Assembly (NCBI RefSeq): GCF_016862115.1
Contig: NZ_BOMI01000059.1
Span: forward strand, 47,216-111,215
Direction: 5' to 3'
Length of the DNA: 64,000 nucleotides
Source: Paractinoplanes deccanensis
Lineage (GTDB): Bacteria; Actinomycetota; Actinomycetes; Mycobacteriales; Micromonosporaceae
A model generated the notes under the pieces. The model ran no database searches. It was not told the DNA's origin and saw only the letters and a list, made by a program, of their open reading frames with translations. Positions 34,675 to 41,772 of this stretch are shown here, one piece after another (position 1 is the first letter of the stretch; each line of letters begins with the position of its first letter). A program made the translations under genes and the position numbers.

Positions 34675-37548
34675 GTGCCGGTTACCATTCCTGGGCAAGA
34701 TCGATTACCGTCCGGTCCTCTGCGCGATCTGGTCACCGCTCTGCACGAGCTCTACGGCGACGCCGGCAAGCCGGGGGTGCGGGTGATCAGCAGCGACATC
34801 CGGAAGCGCCCGAGTCTGCGTGACACGGTGAGCCACGAGACGATCAGCGCGATGCTGCGCGGCGACGGGCTGCCGCGCTGGGACAAGGTCGAGGGCGTCG
34901 TGCGGGTGCTGGCGGCGCGCTCGGTGACGCCGCGCGACGAGGACGGGGAGGTCCGGCGCTTCCACGCGCTGTGGCTGCGGGTCTCCGACGCGCCGCAGCC
35001 GGCCACTCGCGCGGCCGATTTCGTGACGCCGCTCGAGACCGTCGACGAGCCGGCGCGGGCGGTGCAGCTGCCCCGCATCTCCGGCGGCATCCCGGAGCGC
35101 AACCGCAGCTTCACCGGGCGCGACCTGATCCTCGACGAGATGCGCCGCCGGCTCAACTCCGGCGCCACCTTCCCGATCGTGCTGCACGGCCTCGGCGGCA
35201 CCGGCAAGACGCAGGTGGCTGTCGAATACCTCTACCGGCACGCGATGGCCGACCGCGAGGCGATCTGGTGGGTGCCCGCCGAGGACCCGATGGTCGCGCG
35301 CGCCTCGCTGGCGGCGCTGGGCGAGCGGCTCGGCCTGCCCGCGACCGGCGAGCTCCAGCAGACCGTGCGGGCCGTCATCAGCGAGCTGGAGCGCGGCCGG
35401 GTGCCGTGGCTGCTGGTCCTCGACAACGCCGAGCTCTCCGACGACCTGCTGTCGCTGCTGCCGGCGGTCGGCGGCCAGGTGCTGCTCACCTCGCGCGACC
35501 CGGGCTGGGCCAGCGTCGGCACCGCGATCGAGGTGCCGCCGTTCGACCGGGCCGAGAGCATCCAGTTCCTGCGCCGCCGCGGCCGCGACATCTCCGGCGC
35601 GGACGCCGAGGTGCTCGCCGAGCGGCTGGGTGACCTGCCCCTCGCGCTCGAGCAGGTGGCCGCCGCCCAGTCCGCCACCGGCATGCCGGTCACCGAATAC
35701 CTCCAGCTCTTCGACGAGCACCTGCAGGAGCTGCTCGCCGCGGGCCAGCCCCGGCACTACCCGGCCACTGTGGTCGCGCTCGTGCGCATCGCGGTCGACC
35801 GGCTGCGCGCGGTCTCGCCCACCGCCGCTCAGATGATCGAGCTCTTCGCCCACCTGGGCGCCGAGCCGGTCTCGGTGACGCTGTTGCGCAGCGGCCAGGA
35901 CGCGCCGGTCACCGCGCCGCTGAAACGCACGCTGGGCAACCCGATCGAGATGGGGCGCGCGATCCAGGCGCTGCGCCGCTACGGCATCGCAAAGGTCGAC
36001 CAGGAGACCCAGCGCCTCGAGGTGCACCGGCTCGTGCAGCTCGCCCTGCGCGAGGCGCTCGACGAGACGGCCCGCGAGCGCGGCCGCGCCAACCTGGCCT
36101 ACCTGCTCGCCGCGGCCAATCCAGGATCACCCGACGACGTGCGGACGTGGTCGCTGCACGCCGAGATCGCGCCGCACGTGCTGCCCGCCGGCCTGATCGA
36201 CAGCCCGTACCCGCCGGCCCGCCGCCTCGTCGTCGACCAGGCCCGCTACCTGAGCCGCACCGGCGACTACGCGGGCAGCCGCCGGCTGGCCGAGCTCGCG
36301 GTGGCGCGCTGGGGCGAGGAGGGCGCCGACGAGTTCGGCATGCTGGCCACGTTCCAGCTCGTCGACGCGCTGCGCGCGATCGGCGACTACGAGCGCTCCG
36401 GCGAGCTGGCGATCGCGACCTGGGGCCGGCTGCGCGAGCACGACGCGTACGGCGAGGATCACCCGCTCACGCTGCACATGGCGAGCTCGGTGAGCCTGCA
36501 CCACCGCATCAGGGGCGACTACCGGCGGGCGCTCGAGGTCGACGGCGACACGCTGGCCCGCTGCCAGGCGACGCTGGAGCCCGGCGACCCGCAGCTGCTG
36601 CGCAGCATGAACAACCTCGCGGTCAACATGCGGCTGCTCGGCGACTTCTGGGGCGCCTTCCAGCTCGACGAGGAGGTGCTGGCCAAGCGCCGGGACGTGT
36701 TCGGCGAGTCCGACAACCGCACCCGGCAGTCCGCGCTCAACCTGGCCCGCGACCGGCTCGACCTGGGCGAGTACGACGAGGCGCTGCGGATCCTCGAGGA
36801 GTCGCTGCCGCCGCTGCGGGCCCAGGTCGGCCCGCGCCACCAGTACGTGCTGATCGGGGCGCGCACGACGGCGATCGCGCTGCGCAAGACCGGCCGGTTC
36901 GCCGAGGCGCTGCGCCTGGCCCGGGAGAACGTCGAGGCGTACCACCAGCACTTCGGCCCGGACCACGAGCACACGCTCGCCGCCACCATCACGCTGGCGA
37001 ACGCCTGCCACGCGGCCGCGGTCGCCGAGGGCAAGCCGCCGGTGGAGGCCCGCGAGCACGCGACGCTGGCCGCCGCGCGCTACCGCCGCGTCTTCGGCGG
37101 GCGCAACCCGGTGACGCTGGCGGCCGAGGTCGACCACGCGATCATCCTGCGCGCGCTGGGCGACCGGAAGGCGCGCGAGATGGACCGGCTGACCCTGGCG
37201 GAGTTGCGGCAGACGGTCGGCGAGGACCATCCCTACACCCTGTGCGCCGCCGCGAACTTCGCCAACGACCTGGCTCTGGACGGCGAATTCGGCTCCGCGC
37301 GCGATCTGCTGGAGCGTACACTCGCGGCATCCGAACGCGTGCGCGGTAAAGATCATCCCGACTCACTCGCGTGCGCGGTGAACCTCGCCGTCGATCTGCG
37401 AATGATGGGCGAGTCCACGGTTGCCCAGCAACTCCTCGACCGTACAATTGGCAACCTCCGGAGGGTTCTTGGGCCCGGCCACCCGGCAACGCTCGCCGCT
37501 GCCAGGGGGACCCGCGCGGAATGCGATATCGAGCCACCGCCGACGTGA
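34675..37548 (+). CDS. STAND NTPase with NB-ARC and TPR repeats (second copy)
   Basis: A 957-residue NB-ARC/TPR protein. The N-terminal ~110 residues form a helix-turn-helix-like module (LRDLVTALHELYGDAGKPGV, SHETISAMLRGDGLPRWDK) found in many Streptomyces NB-ARC proteins, unlike the adaptor modules of the first copy. Walker A HGLGGTGKTQVAVEY begins near residue 170; Walker B is WLLVLDNAE. The C-terminal half is TPRs with GPDHEHTLA-type repeats. A GTG at 34675 is preferred over 34669 because GGAG lies 7 nt before it. It precedes the precursor peptide gene by 25 bp, so it is likely the first gene of the RiPP operon; TPR proteins of this class accompany FxSxx-COOH peptide systems. Confidence 0.88.
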   Translation: MPVTIPGQDRLPSGPLRDLVTALHELYGDAGKPGVRVISSDIRKRPSLRDTVSHETISAMLRGDGLPRWDKVEGVVRVLAARSVTPRDEDGEVRRFHALWLRVSDAPQPATRAADFVTPLETVDEPARAVQLPRISGGIPERNRSFTGRDLILDEMRRRLNSGATFPIVLHGLGGTGKTQVAVEYLYRHAMADREAIWWVPAEDPMVARASLAALGERLGLPATGELQQTVRAVISELERGRVPWLLVLDNAELSDDLLSLLPAVGGQVLLTSRDPGWASVGTAIEVPPFDRAESIQFLRRRGRDISGADAEVLAERLGDLPLALEQVAAAQSATGMPVTEYLQLFDEHLQELLAAGQPRHYPATVVALVRIAVDRLRAVSPTAAQMIELFAHLGAEPVSVTLLRSGQDAPVTAPLKRTLGNPIEMGRAIQALRRYGIAKVDQETQRLEVHRLVQLALREALDETARERGRANLAYLLAAANPGSPDDVRTWSLHAEIAPHVLPAGLIDSPYPPARRLVVDQARYLSRTGDYAGSRRLAELAVARWGEEGADEFGMLATFQLVDALRAIGDYERSGELAIATWGRLREHDAYGEDHPLTLHMASSVSLHHRIRGDYRRALEVDGDTLARCQATLEPGDPQLLRSMNNLAVNMRLLGDFWGAFQLDEEVLAKRRDVFGESDNRTRQSALNLARDRLDLGEYDEALRILEESLPPLRAQVGPRHQYVLIGARTTAIALRKTGRFAEALRLARENVEAYHQHFGPDHEHTLAATITLANACHAAAVAEGKPPVEAREHATLAAARYRRVFGGRNPVTLAAEVDHAIILRALGDRKAREMDRLTLAELRQTVGEDHPYTLCAAANFANDLALDGEFGSARDLLERTLAASERVRGKDHPDSLACAVNLAVDLRMMGESTVAQQLLDRTIGNLRRVLGPGHPATLAAARGTRAECDIEPPPT

Positions 37549-37573
37549 TCGTGATGGGCCCAAGGAGGCACGG

Positions 37574-37765
37574 ATGGACGCCGACCCCGCCGAAAACGGG
37601 AGTCCGCTGGTCGATGTCTCCGGCATTCCGTTCGACGAACTGGTCGGCTCCACGAACGAGGCCCTGGCGCGCGCCCTGCGCTCGGTGACGCAGGACGCCA
37701 CCGACACCACCACGATCCTCGCGGCGTTCCAGAACTTCGCGCCCGATGATCCCGCTCCGCTCTGA
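37574..37765 (+). CDS. RiPP precursor peptide 1, FxsA-like, core AFQNFA
   Basis: A 63-residue peptide with a strong AAGGAGG site 5 nt before its ATG. The leader contains LVDVSGIPFDELVGSTNEAL and a helix ARALRSVTQD, close to what I remember of FxSxx-COOH precursors. The C-terminal core reads ILAAFQNFAPDDPAPL. In that family an aromatic residue and the residue two places on are crosslinked by the radical SAM enzyme; here Phe52-Gln53-Asn54 is the likely site. The tail continues nine residues past Asn54, so it is not a strict FxSxx-COOH end. It overlaps the radical SAM gene by 20 nt. Family assignment rests on leader pattern and neighbours. Confidence 0.72.
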   Translation: MDADPAENGSPLVDVSGIPFDELVGSTNEALARALRSVTQDATDTTTILAAFQNFAPDDPAPL

Positions 37766-38963
37766 GCCCGCCTGGCCCCACCAGCTTCTCGACGTGGCCG
37801 GGTTGCGGGCCGAGGGCTGGCGGCCCACGCCCTTCCGCGACTTCGTGCTCAAGGTGCACCAGCGCTGCAATCTCGCCTGCACCTACTGCTACGTCTACGA
37901 GATGGCCGACCAGACCTGGCGCGGCCGGCCCATGGTGATGCCCGAGCACGTGGTCGAGGCGGCCGCCGGGCGCATCGGCGAGCACGCCCGCGAGCACCGA
38001 CTCGATCGGGTGAATCTCATCCTGCACGGCGGTGAGCCCCTGCTGGCGGGCCGGGACCGCTTGCGTTCGGCGGTACGCACGCTGCGCGCCGCCCTGCCGC
38101 CCGGCTGCACGGCCTCGGTGGGCCTGCAGACGAACGGCACCCTGGTCGACAAGGCGATCCTCGGCGACTTCCGGGAGCTGGGGGTCTCGGTCGGCGTCAG
38201 CCTCGACGGCCCGCCCGCCCTCCACGACAGACACCGGCGGTACGCGAACGGGCGCGGCAGCTTCGCCGAGGTGCACCGAGCGCTCACCCTGCTGGCCGAG
38301 CCCGCCCGCCGGGACGTCTATGCCGGCCTGCTGTGCACGATCGACCCCCAGACCGATCCGGTCGCCTGCTACGAGACGCTGCTGTCCTACGCCCCGCCGG
38401 CCATCGACTTCCTGCTGCCGCACGCCAACTGGGAGGAGCCGCCGCGCCGCGGCCCGGGCGCGACGCCGTACGCGGACTGGCTGATCGAGATCTTCGACCG
38501 GTGGTACAAGGCGTCCCCGCAGCCGGTGCGCATCCGCCTCTTCGAGTCGCTGCTGCACCTCGCGGTGGGCGGCAGCAGCCGCAGCGAACAGGTCGGCCTC
38601 AGCCCGGTCGCGCTCGCGGTCATCGAGACCGACGGCGCCATCGAGCAGGTCGATTCCCTCAAGTCGGCGTACGAGGGCGCGTGCGCCACCGGATACAGCG
38701 TGCTCACCGATCCGCTCGGTGCGGCGCTCGGCCATCCGGGCATCGTGGCGCGCCAGATCGGCATGCGGGCGCTGGCCGACGCGTGCCAGGCCTGCCCGGT
38801 GGGCGCGGCGTGCGGCGGGGGCCACTACGCCCACCGTTACCGCCGTGCCGACGGCTTCCGCAACCCGTCCGTCTACTGTGCTGACCTGATGCGGCTGATC
38901 CGGCACGTGGACACCCAGGTCCGGGCGGACCTGGCCGAGCTCTCCGAGGCGTACGCCCGATGA
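37746..38963 (+). CDS. Radical SAM/SPASM peptide maturase, FxsB-related
   Basis: A 405-residue radical SAM enzyme. The [4Fe-4S]/SAM motif is Cys41-x3-Cys45-x2-Cys48 in RCNLACTYCYVYE, with GGEP at 95-98. A SPASM auxiliary-cluster domain closes the protein, with Cys313, Cys347, Cys350, Cys356 and Cys378 (ACQACPVGAACGGGHY ... VYC). FxsB-type enzymes form C-C crosslinks in precursor peptides. In FxsB proteins an HExxH domain is often fused at the C-terminus; here it is a separate gene starting in an ATGA overlap. The start overlaps the precursor gene by 20 nt, which fixes stoichiometry. Cytoplasmic. Confidence 0.9.
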   Translation: MIPLRSEPAWPHQLLDVAGLRAEGWRPTPFRDFVLKVHQRCNLACTYCYVYEMADQTWRGRPMVMPEHVVEAAAGRIGEHAREHRLDRVNLILHGGEPLLAGRDRLRSAVRTLRAALPPGCTASVGLQTNGTLVDKAILGDFRELGVSVGVSLDGPPALHDRHRRYANGRGSFAEVHRALTLLAEPARRDVYAGLLCTIDPQTDPVACYETLLSYAPPAIDFLLPHANWEEPPRRGPGATPYADWLIEIFDRWYKASPQPVRIRLFESLLHLAVGGSSRSEQVGLSPVALAVIETDGAIEQVDSLKSAYEGACATGYSVLTDPLGAALGHPGIVARQIGMRALADACQACPVGAACGGGHYAHRYRRADGFRNPSVYCADLMRLIRHVDTQVRADLAELSEAYAR

Positions 38964-40222
38964 TCCGACGGCACGACGTCACGCCCGCCCAGTTCGCCGC
39001 CCTGGCGGCCGGCTACGGCGGACCGGAGACGATCGAGGCGCTGGCCCGGGCCCAGCTGAGCAAGCACCTGCTGCTCATCAAGTTCATCGCCGAGGCGTGG
39101 GTGGGCGCGCGCGCCCACCGTGACGCGGCCGTCGAGACGCTGACCCGCGCGCAGGCGGCCGCGCCCGCCGAGGTCGCCGAGCTGCTCGGCTCGCCGCTGG
39201 TCGGCGCGTGGGCGGCGGACTGCACCCGGCGCCTGCGGGGCGGCCTGCGGGCCGAGATCCCGCTCGACGCGGAGTGCAACCACCTGTCGGCGATCGCCGC
39301 GGCGGCGGCCGCCCTGGCCGGGGTGGAAGCCCGGCTGGAGGTGCCGAGCTTCGGCGGGCGGGTGGCCGTGCCCGGCTTCGGCTTGACGAAACTTGACGGG
39401 GCGGCGGTCGCCACCGTCGCGTGTGGCCGCGTGACCGTGGCCGGTGCCGCGCAGTGGCTGGCGCCGCGCACCCTGTCAGCCACGTCCCACGGGCGCTCGA
39501 TCCGGGTGACGCTCGACGACGTCGACCCGTACCGCGGGGGCCACCACGTGCCGCCGACCGGCCGCCTCACCTCGGTGGACGGCTGGCAGGCGGTCTTCGC
39601 CGAGGCGTGGGACCTGCTCGCCACCCACGCGCCGGCGCGGGCGGACGAGCTGGCGGCGGGCCTGCGCACGCTCATCCCGCTGCAGCAGGTCGACAGCCAC
39701 TCGGCGCGCAGCGCAACCATCCGCGACGCGTTCGGCGCGTTCGGGCTGACCATGCCGTCGCGGGCCACCGACCTCGCGGTGACGCTGGTGCACGAGTTCC
39801 AGCACTCCAAGCTGAGCGGGCTGCTCGACGTGACCCGGCTGTCCGACCCCGGCGCCACCGAGCTGCACTTCGCGCCGTGGCGCATCGACCCGCGCCCGGT
39901 GAGCGGGCTGCTCCAGGGGGTGTACGCCTTCCTCGGCATCGCCGACCTCTGGCGCCGGCTCCTGCCGGTCGTCGCGGAGGCGCCCCAGGAATACGCGGTG
40001 GTGCGCGAACAGGTCCGCTGGGGGCTGACGAGCCTCGAAGGCTCCGGCGCGCTGACCGAGGCCGGGCGGCGCTTCACGAGCGGCATGCGCGCGGTCTTCG
40101 ACGACATGGCCGCCGACAGGGTGCCGCCCGAGCTGGTCCGGCGGGCGGAGCGGAAGCTGCGCGGCACCCACGACGCCTGGCAGCGCCGACACCAGACCAC
40201 GGACAGCCCGGCGCGGCCCTGA
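38960..40222 (+). CDS. Stand-alone HExxH peptide-modification protein
   Basis: A 420-residue protein with the motif HEFQH at residues 278-282 (in TLVHEFQHSKLSGLLD), matching the 'HEXXH motif putative peptide modification protein' family. It is mostly helical, with a second conserved-looking part YRGGHHVPPTGRL. Work on fused radical SAM/HExxH enzymes assigns this module to Fe(II)/alpha-ketoglutarate-dependent beta-hydroxylation rather than proteolysis; that is from my recollection and not tested here. The HExxH is intact, so activity is expected. It is coupled to the radical SAM gene by ATGA and converges with precursor 2, ending 5 nt from it. Confidence 0.85.
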   Translation: MIRRHDVTPAQFAALAAGYGGPETIEALARAQLSKHLLLIKFIAEAWVGARAHRDAAVETLTRAQAAAPAEVAELLGSPLVGAWAADCTRRLRGGLRAEIPLDAECNHLSAIAAAAAALAGVEARLEVPSFGGRVAVPGFGLTKLDGAAVATVACGRVTVAGAAQWLAPRTLSATSHGRSIRVTLDDVDPYRGGHHVPPTGRLTSVDGWQAVFAEAWDLLATHAPARADELAAGLRTLIPLQQVDSHSARSATIRDAFGAFGLTMPSRATDLAVTLVHEFQHSKLSGLLDVTRLSDPGATELHFAPWRIDPRPVSGLLQGVYAFLGIADLWRRLLPVVAEAPQEYAVVREQVRWGLTSLEGSGALTEAGRRFTSGMRAVFDDMAADRVPPELVRRAERKLRGTHDAWQRRHQTTDSPARP

Positions 40223-40227
40223 CCCGG

Positions 40228-40434
40228 TCAGACCGTGGGGTCGGGCTCTCCCGGGTCGCCGGCGTAGTTGTCGAAGGCGGACAGGACCTCCTGCGGGCGG
40301 TCGATGTCGGCCAGCACGCGGCGCAGCGAGTTGAGCAGGGCGCTGTCGCCGCCGGCGAGGATGTGGTCGAGGGGGAGCCGCGTGACGTCGGCCAGACGTT
40401 CCGCTTGCGCATCGCCGTGCTCGGCGCTTGGCAT
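40228..40434 (-). CDS. RiPP precursor peptide 2, FxsA-like, core AFDNYA
   Basis: A 68-residue peptide on the strand opposite the maturase genes, with GGAGGG before its ATG. Its leader LADVTRLPLDHILAGGDSAL and helix LLNSLRRVLAD align with precursor 1 (pattern DV[ST]x[IL]P[FL]Dx..AL..xLRxV..D), and the core VLSAFDNYAGDPGEPDPTV repeats the AFxN[FY]A motif, so Phe54-Asp55-Asn56 would be the crosslink site. The acidic, Pro-rich tail is longer than in precursor 1. It would need the same maturases in trans. It has no dedicated transport or protease gene nearby. Small size lowers certainty, but the motif sharing is striking. Confidence 0.7.
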   Translation of the reverse strand: MPSAEHGDAQAERLADVTRLPLDHILAGGDSALLNSLRRVLADIDRPQEVLSAFDNYAGDPGEPDPTV

Positions 40435-40560
40435 CCGCCCTCCACCGGACAGGGGCCGGATCGGCGAGATCGGCCCTGATCATGACACTACCGCTCGTGA
40501 CGGGGCCGGGTGGCCACTCGCGCCACCGCCGGCACCTTGGTGAGACGGCCACCTTAGCGT

Positions 40561-40576
40561 CTAGTCGCACGACTAG
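40561..40576. promoter_or_regulatory. Perfect inverted repeat near precursor 2
   Basis: CTAGTCG and CGACTAG are separated by 2 bp, giving a 16-bp dyad. It lies 7 nt past the stop of the secreted-protein gene (ending 40584) and 127 bp upstream of precursor 2, both on the minus strand. A regulator-binding site for precursor 2 or a short terminator are both possible; there is no U-tract. Confidence 0.4.
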
Positions 40577-40583
40577 TACTGTA

Positions 40584-41408
40584 TCAGGCTCCGGAGTAGC
40601 CCACGATGACGGGGGTGTAGGTGCCCACCGAGGTCTGACCGTAGGAGTCGTCGACGGTGTAGCGGATCGGCGGCACCGGGCCGGCGGCGCCCCGGGCCGG
40701 GATGAAGACCAGGGCGCCACTGGTCTCGATGAGCGTGTCATCGTGGGGCCGGCCGGGCGTGGCGGCGATCGACGAGGCCATCGCGAGCGAGACGCTGCCC
40801 TGCGGGAAGTCGGCGGGCTCGCTCTCGGCCAGCCCGAGGGAGCCGCCGGGCGGCAGCGCGAAGATGACGGACTGCGGGGCGCCCCGTCCCCCGGTCGAGG
40901 TAAGGCGCGCGGCCGTCGGCGGGGGCGGGCAGGTGACCGTCGCCGCGTAGCGGAGCGTGCGTTCCCGGCCGCCGGGCCCGGTGAGCCGGATGGTGACGGG
41001 CGTGGCGGTGCCGACGAAGCGGAGCTTGGGTGTGTAGGTGACGCTGGTCGGCGTGCCCCGCGTGTAGAAGCCCTCGGGCACGAGCACCGTCTCGACGTAG
41101 GCCGGGTCGCGGCCGTCGAGCGTCATGCGCCAGCCGGGGGGCACGTCCACGGTGACGGTCTGCTTTCGAAGGCCGGCCGCCGTCGAGGTGAGCAGCTCCG
41201 GCGTGGCGGCCGGAGCGGTCACCGATGCGGGGCAGGCCGCGGCTCCCGCCGCACTCGCGGTCGCTGCGCTCGTGCCCGTGGCGGTAGCTCCCATGCTCGC
41301 GGCGGCGCCTGGCGCGGTGACGGGGGTCGCGAGTGTGCCCGCGGCCAAGGCGGGTGTCGCCGTCAGCAGCATCGGTGCCGCCGCAGTCAGCATCAGAAGT
41401 CTCCGCAT
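40584..41408 (-). CDS. Secreted CshA-like repeat protein
   Basis: A 274-residue exported protein. The signal peptide (MRRLLMLTAAAPMLLTATPALA) is followed by a low-complexity Ala/Thr/Ser-rich linker to residue ~60, then two beta-sandwich repeats resembling CshA fibril repeats: TVTVDVPPGWRMTLDG with SVTYTPKLRFVGTATPVTIR, and a second with LVFIPARGAAGPVPPIRYTV. CshA repeats build surface fibrils in streptococci. There is no LPxTG anchor or C-terminal helix, so it would be released. It lies just upstream of precursor 2 on the same strand. Confidence 0.72.
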   Translation of the reverse strand: MRRLLMLTAAAPMLLTATPALAAGTLATPVTAPGAAASMGATATGTSAATASAAGAAACPASVTAPAATPELLTSTAAGLRKQTVTVDVPPGWRMTLDGRDPAYVETVLVPEGFYTRGTPTSVTYTPKLRFVGTATPVTIRLTGPGGRERTLRYAATVTCPPPPTAARLTSTGGRGAPQSVIFALPPGGSLGLAESEPADFPQGSVSLAMASSIAATPGRPHDDTLIETSGALVFIPARGAAGPVPPIRYTVDDSYGQTSVGTYTPVIVGYSGA

Positions 41409-41772
41409 GAAGTCATGATAAATCCGGACAAATCTTCGGAGGCATGGGGTAGGGGGTGGCGGCCTGGGCGGCCTGGGCGGGTTGGCGGCGCGTGGGGCTC
41501 GGGCGGGTCAGACAGGTTGGCGAGGGCGTGGGGATCGGTGGGTGTGGCATCCGGGCGGGCTGAAGGGAAGGAGCCGGCTGGCTTGGCGGGCACGGGCGGT
41601 GAGAGCGGGCGGTGAGAGCGGGCGGTGAGGGCGGGCGGTGAGGGCGGCGCGGAGGGGGCCGGCGGCGAGCAGCGGGCAGGGCGGCGAGGGCGGCGCGCAG
41701 TGGGCAGGCGGCCAGGGCGGCGCGCAGTGGGTGGGTGGCGCGGAGTGGGGCGGCGAGGCGGTGTGGGTGGTT
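41409..41772. repeat. G-rich tandem repeats, 364-bp gene-free gap
   Basis: No gene. 41592-41650 holds about four copies of a 14-bp unit (GCGGGCGGTGAGAG and variants with GAGGG). 41680-41760 repeats a motif of GGCGGC...CGCGCAGTGGG twice. Both strands contain only low-complexity open frames. The gap separates the CshA-like gene start from the end of the symporter gene, both transcribed to the left. Confidence 0.7.

Noticed and set aside
37574..37765. Strict FxSxx-COOH precursor
   Set aside because: The core reads FQN and continues nine residues beyond, so the defining C-terminal FxSxx is absent; I call it FxsA-like only.
38960..40222. HExxH protein as an ordinary metalloprotease for leader removal
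   Set aside because: The family is tied to radical SAM maturases as a peptide-modification protein and lacks a recognisable protease fold by eye; proteolysis was not chosen, though not excluded.
41592..41770. Extended coding end of the symporter or a Gly-rich protein
   Set aside because: The symporter frame stops at 41773, and the repeats only give low-complexity translations in any frame.
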